A stretch of 64,000 nt of DNA from Candidatus Heimdallarchaeota archaeon (lineage in GTDB: Archaea; Asgardarchaeota; Heimdallarchaeia; JABLTI01), in contig JAGXNT010000037.1 of NCBI GenBank assembly GCA_019894765.1, forward strand, positions 26,769 to 90,768. The letters are read 5' to 3'. This document shows positions 59,892 through 64,000 of this stretch, in pieces. Under the pieces are notes generated by a model. That model was not told the origin of the DNA. It saw nothing but the letters and a program-made list of their open reading frames with translations, and did no database searches. Position 1 is the stretch's first letter, and each line of letters opens with the position of its first letter. The position numbers and the translations under genes were made by a program.

Positions 59892-60818
59892 ATGGAAGAA
59901 TATGATATTATATCAATTGGTGGTGGGCCTGCAGGTCTCACGGTTGGTCTTTACGGTAGTCGATACGGTCTAAAAACCTTAGTTCTTGAAAAGAAAATAT
60001 TTGGAGGAGCAATGGCTATTTCCCCTCTTATCGAAAACTACCCAGGCATGGAACCTATTAAGGGCATAGATTTAACTAATCGTTTTAAGCAGCAAGCAGC
60101 ATTTTATGGTGCCGAGCTTCGAGACCTTACAAGTGTTTCTAGTTTAGATCCTGATGAGAAAGTAATTACTTTGAATACTGGTGAACAATTCAAAGCTAAA
60201 GTGCTTATTTTTACAACTGGTAGTAGAGAACGAAAATTAGGGGTAGACGGAGAAGAAAAATACACTGGCAGAGGTGTTTCTTGGTGTGCTACTTGTGATG
60301 CGAATTTTTTCCGCAATAGAAAGGTCATTGTTGTTGGTGGAGGAAATTCTGCTGCTATTGAAACCCTTCATCTTGTGAAAATAGTTGGAGAAGTATCTAT
60401 TGTTCATCGTCGAGATCAGCTTCGAGCTGAAGATTCGTATATCAAACAAATTGAAAAAGCCGAAATTGGATTCCACTGGAATTCTGTCGTTAAGGAAATA
60501 CTTGGTGATGGTAGAAAAGTCACAGGTGTTAGATTACAAAACGTGAAAACTGAAGAGGAACAAGAAGTTAATCTTAATGGAGTTTTCATTTCCATTGGGT
60601 ATGATCCTAATAACGAATTAGCTGCTGAAGCAGGTCTTGAATTAAACGAAAATGGTTACATTATTGTTGACCACAAAATGCAAACGAATATTGAAGGAAT
60701 TTACGCAGCAGGAGACATCACAGGTGGTCAAAAGCAACTCACTGTCTCAACTGGTCAAGCGACTACAGCTACTATGAATGCTTTTCTTTACATGCATGGT
60801 GGTAGTTGGTATAAATAG
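59892..60818 (+). CDS. trxB: Thioredoxin reductase
   Basis: The protein has 308 residues. FAD motif IISIGGGPAGLTVGLYGSRY, redox-active SWCATCDANFF (Cys132, Cys135), NADPH motif VIVVGGGNSAAIETL, and C-terminal GIYAAGDITGGQKQLTVSTG. It reduces thioredoxin or a glutaredoxin-like partner with NAD(P)H. The NADPH-binding HRRDQLRA is present, favouring NADPH. Standard length. No thioredoxin gene is adjacent. Confidence 0.95.
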   Translation: MEEYDIISIGGGPAGLTVGLYGSRYGLKTLVLEKKIFGGAMAISPLIENYPGMEPIKGIDLTNRFKQQAAFYGAELRDLTSVSSLDPDEKVITLNTGEQFKAKVLIFTTGSRERKLGVDGEEKYTGRGVSWCATCDANFFRNRKVIVVGGGNSAAIETLHLVKIVGEVSIVHRRDQLRAEDSYIKQIEKAEIGFHWNSVVKEILGDGRKVTGVRLQNVKTEEEQEVNLNGVFISIGYDPNNELAAEAGLELNENGYIIVDHKMQTNIEGIYAAGDITGGQKQLTVSTGQATTATMNAFLYMHGGSWYK

Positions 60819-60895
60819 AGATTTAGTGTTGTTTTTTCAAACAACCTTTATCTTTTTAATTTTGACTATTATTGATTTGTAGTAATTAATCATGG

Positions 60896-61627
60896 ATGGA
60901 TTTGTTTAATTTGAAGCTTTTAGTTTCCCCTCAAAATACTTCTGAAGCAGTGGAATGTGTCAACGGTGAAGCTGATATTATTGATGTGAAGAATCCTGCT
61001 GAGGGTTCCCTAGGAGCTAACTTTCCAGGAGTTATTAGAGAGATTCGCAGAATTGTCCCTAATCATATACCAATTAGTGCAACTTTGGGTGACGTTCCCT
61101 ATAAACCTGGTACCGTAGCTTTAGCAGCATTAGGTGCAGCTCACGCTGGTGCTGCCTATATTAAAGTTGGATTGTTTGGTACCAAAACAATTACTGAAGC
61201 TATTGATGTTATGAAAGCTGTTACAAAAACTGTTACTGATTTCCAGTTACCGATTGAAGTCGTTGCTGCTGGTTATGCTGAAGGGAAAGAAATAGGATGT
61301 ATTAATCCTTTATTAATACCGGAAATCGCACACAAATCATCTTCAGATTTTGCTATGATTGATACTTACAAAAAAAGTAATGGAAAATCAATTTTTGATA
61401 TTCTTTCTTTAGAGGATTTAACACATTTCATAAAAGCATCTCGTAAATGGAAAATTGGAGTTGCTCTAGGTGGGTCAATAACTCTCAAACACATTTCTGC
61501 TTTGAAAAAACTAAAACCAGATATTGTAGGAATTCGTGGAGCAGTTTGTGATAATCAAGATAGAATTAAAGGGAAAATTCGAGCAAATCTTATTCTGGAA
61601 TTTAATGAGAAGCTGAAAGACCTTTAA
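60896..61627 (+). CDS. mfnB: (5-formylfuran-3-yl)methyl phosphate synthase (MfnB)
   Basis: The protein has 243 residues. It is a TIM-barrel family with LLVSPQNTSEAVECVNGEAD, IIDVKNPAEGSLGANFPGVI, ISATLGDVPYKPGTVALAAL, YIKVGLFGTKT and a closing VGIRGAVCDN. Lys in DVKNP and Lys in YIKVGL are the expected catalytic residues. MfnB condenses two glyceraldehyde-3-phosphates to the furan precursor of methanofuran. Homologues also occur in methylotrophic bacteria and non-methanogenic archaea. No further methanofuran genes are in the window. Confidence 0.88.
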   Translation: MDLFNLKLLVSPQNTSEAVECVNGEADIIDVKNPAEGSLGANFPGVIREIRRIVPNHIPISATLGDVPYKPGTVALAALGAAHAGAAYIKVGLFGTKTITEAIDVMKAVTKTVTDFQLPIEVVAAGYAEGKEIGCINPLLIPEIAHKSSSDFAMIDTYKKSNGKSIFDILSLEDLTHFIKASRKWKIGVALGGSITLKHISALKKLKPDIVGIRGAVCDNQDRIKGKIRANLILEFNEKLKDL

Positions 61628-61642
61628 TTTGCCTTTCAGTAT

Positions 61643-62374
61643 TTATTTCTTACCCGTGAAATATCGTTCAAGTATTCCTCTTGCTTGCCCAAGTTCCTTA
61701 TCTGTTAACTCAGGTCTTTTACCAACATCATCACTTGAATACTTACTTGGATCTGGAGAACCCAAAAACATTCCTTCTGAATGAACACCATGAATTATTT
61801 GAGATGGAAGTTTTGCAATTGGTACAATATCTCCTTTCTTTAAACCAGCGATATTTGTGGCTACATGATACCTTGCCACTCCATCAGTTACTAAGCATTT
61901 CCAATTCTTCTGATCTAAGTTTTCTACAGAAAGGACTTCTCCACACAAAATATCAATCGCATCTGCAAAGTCATCAGAGAAACCATTTGTTAGTCTTTCT
62001 CGCAAGCGATAGAAGAAATCTCGAATGAAAACTAAAATAGCTGAGGTATTTTTACCCTCGATCCCTCTTGTACTCAAGATTTCATCCCATTTCTCCGGAA
62101 AGGAATCAAAGATATCTTTAGCAGAAATTTCGATATCTCGTAGATCTTTTGAATGAAGAATTTGCTCTAATGGTTTGTAGCTCCATTTCAAACTCATTAA
62201 CTTGCTATTAATCTCAGATATCCTAGATTGAATTTTTGGACGATTAAGTGTCAAAGGAATTCTTTTACTCTTCACAAGTTCAGTGAAGTACTTAGTAATC
62301 CCTTCTGCAAATATTATTCTTGAATCCGAATCAATTCCAGTCAATTTCTTCACCTTATATTTCCTATAGCTCAA
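61643..62374 (-). CDS. Protein with C-terminal OB-fold tRNA-binding domain (EMAPII/Arc1-like)
   Basis: The product has 243 residues. Residues 1-130 are helical and unfamiliar (IQSRISEINSKLMSLKWSYK; AILVFIRDFFYRLRERL). Residues ~138-210 carry an EMAPII-type OB domain: ILCGEVLSVENLDQ, RYHVATNIAGLKKGDIVPIA, and VHSEGMFLGSPDP, where SEGM.L matches the domain's end. Such domains bind the tRNA elbow in Arc1p, MetRS and stand-alone trbp. It probably helps an aminoacyl-tRNA synthetase or tRNA modification. It is convergent with mfnB. Confidence 0.72.
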   Translation of the reverse strand: MSYRKYKVKKLTGIDSDSRIIFAEGITKYFTELVKSKRIPLTLNRPKIQSRISEINSKLMSLKWSYKPLEQILHSKDLRDIEISAKDIFDSFPEKWDEILSTRGIEGKNTSAILVFIRDFFYRLRERLTNGFSDDFADAIDILCGEVLSVENLDQKNWKCLVTDGVARYHVATNIAGLKKGDIVPIAKLPSQIIHGVHSEGMFLGSPDPSKYSSDDVGKRPELTDKELGQARGILERYFTGKK

Positions 62375-62469
62375 TATATCTTGCTTTCTAAATTCTTAAC
62401 AATTTTCCTTCTAGAAAAAACAAGAGTTTTTCGGGTGCGGAATACTTTCGGTCTACCCTCACGGAATCG

Positions 62470-62565
62470 CTTTTAATATTAAGTGCAAAATGTTTACGTA
62501 GAAATACATCAGAAACCTAAAGCGAAACAAAAAACCAAACAATTGAAGAGGATTAATTATATATG
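62470..62565 (+). promoter_or_regulatory. radA promoter region with two TATA-like boxes
   Basis: CTTTTAATATTAAG (62470-62483) is a symmetric TATA-like box about 160 nt before radA; a second, AATTATATATG (62555-62565), is about 80 nt before it. The downstream leader ends in CAGGAG about 8 nt before the ATG. No open frame lies in 62375-62641. Confidence 0.4.
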
Positions 62566-62641
62566 ATAACTCTTTCTATCTCCTAAGAAACGAAAGAATC
62601 ATATTGAACTAGGTGTTTGATTTATTTCAGGAGAAAAAAAT

Positions 62642-63877
62642 ATGTCAAAAAAGAAAGAGGAAGCGGAAAAAGAAAAACCAAAGAAAAGTACCACCGCTAA
62701 GAATGAGAAAGAAGAAGTACAAACTCCACTTGATGAATTGGTGGAAGATGCTTACAAGAGTGTTTTAGAGGACGACGAGACAGAGGAAAAAGAAGAAAGT
62801 AAAATCAAGAGGATTTCTAAAGCCACCAAGAAAGCTGCAGCAAAAGAAGAGAAAACAACGAAGAAAGATGGGAAAGAAAAGCCCAAATTAACCACAGCTT
62901 CTGGGGAATTTTTCGATGCTATTTCTCGAGATGATGAAAAAGAAATTCCAATCAAAGATTTACCAGGTGTAGGACCAGCTACTTCTCACAAACTCAAGGA
63001 AGCGGGTTTAACAACGATTAGATCAATAGCCCTTTCGAGTGTCAATGACTTAGTTGATACAGCAGAAATCGGCGAGAAAACAGCTTCTAAACTCATTAAA
63101 ATGTGCCAAGAACAAGTTGGATTAACTTTTAGCACTGCAGATACTCTTTATGCAGAACGTTTAGGACTCGAGAGAATATCTACTGGTTCTGATAATCTCG
63201 ATGAATTATTTGGTAGCGGGATAGAAACAGGAGCCATAACAGAACTTTTTGGTGAATATCGAACGGGAAAAACTCAGATAGCTCATCAATTGTGTGTGAT
63301 GGTTCAGCTGCCAAGGGAACGCGGTGGTTTGGATGCGAAAGCTGCTTATATTGATACAGAAGGAACTTTTAGACCTGAAAGAATCGTTGAGATGGCGGAA
63401 AGATTTGAAATCGATCCAAAGGAAGCCTTATCTAATATAACCGTTGGTAGAGCATATACTTCAGATCATCAGATTAATTTGTCTCGAGATATTAGTGCTA
63501 TTGCTCGAGATAAAAACATCAGATTAGTAGTTGTAGATTCACTTACTTCACACTTTAGGGCAGAATACATAGGTAGAGGAACACTAGCAACTCGACAACA
63601 AAAACTCAATCAACACATCCATTTCTTGCTAAAACTATCTGAAATGCATCACGTGGCAATTCTAGTAACAAACCAAGTTATGGCACGACCAGATTTCTTC
63701 TTTGGAGACCCAACAGCACCAATAGGTGGACACATTGTTGCTCATTCCTGCACAACTCGAGTCTATCTTCGGAAATCAAAACAAACAAAACGTGTTGCTC
63801 GAATCGTCGATTCTCCTAACTTACCTGAAGTTGAAGCCATTTTTGAAATCCTTAGTGACGGAATTCATGATGGATAA
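62642..63877 (+). CDS. radA: DNA recombinase RadA with charged N-terminal extension
   Basis: The product has 411 residues; archaeal RadA is usually about 320-350. Residues 1-100 are a Lys/Glu-rich low-complexity extension. A helix-hairpin-helix domain follows (IKDLPGVGPATSHKLKEAG), then the ATPase core: Walker A GEYRTGKT (204-211), YIDTEGTFRPERIVEMAERF, Walker B LVVVDSLTS, the DNA-binding loop region RGTLATRQQKLNQHIHFLL, and TNQVMARPDFFFGDP. It forms filaments on ssDNA for strand exchange. AGGAG lies just before the ATG. Confidence 0.97.
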   Translation: MSKKKEEAEKEKPKKSTTAKNEKEEVQTPLDELVEDAYKSVLEDDETEEKEESKIKRISKATKKAAAKEEKTTKKDGKEKPKLTTASGEFFDAISRDDEKEIPIKDLPGVGPATSHKLKEAGLTTIRSIALSSVNDLVDTAEIGEKTASKLIKMCQEQVGLTFSTADTLYAERLGLERISTGSDNLDELFGSGIETGAITELFGEYRTGKTQIAHQLCVMVQLPRERGGLDAKAAYIDTEGTFRPERIVEMAERFEIDPKEALSNITVGRAYTSDHQINLSRDISAIARDKNIRLVVVDSLTSHFRAEYIGRGTLATRQQKLNQHIHFLLKLSEMHHVAILVTNQVMARPDFFFGDPTAPIGGHIVAHSCTTRVYLRKSKQTKRVARIVDSPNLPEVEAIFEILSDGIHDG

Positions 63878-63899
63878 ACTATTAAGAAAGAACAATTTG

Positions 63900-63933
63900 T
63901 GAAGGGATTCCCCTTCAAATTTTATTTTTATTA
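63900..63933 (+). terminator. Intrinsic-type terminator after radA
   Basis: Perfect 7-bp stem TGAAGGG (63900-63906) / CCCTTCA (63911-63917) with an ATTC loop, then AATTTTATTTTTATT. The remaining sequence to 64000 is A/T-rich with no gene visible. Confidence 0.65.
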
Positions 63934-64000
63934 AAAGAAAATAAAAACGAGATAGTCAAAATTATATAAAAAATTGAGAAAAAAGGGAAGTTTGGTATAA

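Noticed and set aside
62451..62468. Repeat of CGGAAT before radA as a regulatory box
   Set aside because: Two short copies only, with no symmetry or helical phasing; easily chance.
1..64000. CRISPR arrays, insertion sequences, prophage or rRNA
   Set aside because: No regularly spaced repeats, transposase, integrase, capsid genes or rRNA-like sequence found in reading both strands.

Overview
The window looks like a stretch of chromosome from an Asgard archaeon (Promethearchaeota), possibly of the Heimdallarchaeia type; the phylum is fairly secure, the class is a guess. It is AT-rich, and genes are dense on both strands. Archaeal core genes are present: ribosomal proteins uS12 and uS7, RadA, an Orc1/Cdc6-like AAA protein, alpha-NAC, an LSm protein, KEOPS Cgi121, DUF460 and A-type ATPase subunits F and H. 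With them are eukaryote-like traits typical of Asgards: a ubiquitin-like protein ending in Gly-Gly, a Ras-like GTPase, giant TPR proteins, WD40/zinc proteins, and longin-like small domains. There is no rRNA, CRISPR array, insertion sequence or prophage.

Layout. 1-9.2 kb: the 3' part of a giant TPR protein, a galactokinase-like GHMP kinase, a three-gene operon of a small longin-like protein plus two paralogous seven-helix membrane proteins, and a phosphoribosyltransferase. 9.4-13.8 kb: convergent tRNA-modification genes (Cgi121, Tan1-like), a signal peptidase with a long extension, larE-larB (nickel-pincer cofactor), and the ubiquitin-like gene. 14-23 kb: a pilin-like surface protein, pyrD-pyrK, grpE-dnaK with a palindromic operator-like region, a putative PD-(D/E)XK nuclease, and pyrH. 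23-39.5 kb: TPR proteins, rps12-rps7, small zinc proteins, an aminotransferase, gfcR-mtnA, NAC, a PAPS-reductase-like enzyme, an orphan atpH-atpF pair, and a longin/winged-helix protein, ParA ATPase and DUF460 cluster ending at LSm. 39.7-53 kb: tRNA-Phe with an enlarged D-loop, a QueG-like gene interrupted by TGA, an M23-like peptidase, a split TPP decarboxylase, UbiA, an LRR gene, secreted and zinc-finger proteins, DUF362, and a degenerate GTPase. 53-64 kb: two surface proteins with an FPGF tail, cyclophilin, a WD40/zinc protein, an Orc1/Cdc6-like protein, thioredoxin reductase, MfnB, an OB-fold tRNA-binding protein and RadA.

Four genes between 40.1 and 52.7 kb carry a single point lesion each (one in-frame TGA, three frameshifts); I saw none elsewhere. 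They are either recent decay or consensus errors. Many gene ends carry a perfect short hairpin beside a T-run, like bacterial intrinsic terminators. Ribosome-binding sites (GGAGG, AGGTGA, GAGGATGA) precede several genes and decide starts that differ from the longest open frame.

The most promising undescribed material is: the longin/winged-helix-ParA-DUF460 cluster; the acidic PD-(D/E)XK protein; the zinc module shared by a gelsolin-like and a WD40 protein; the longin-like/7TM operon; and the tRNA-Phe insertion.
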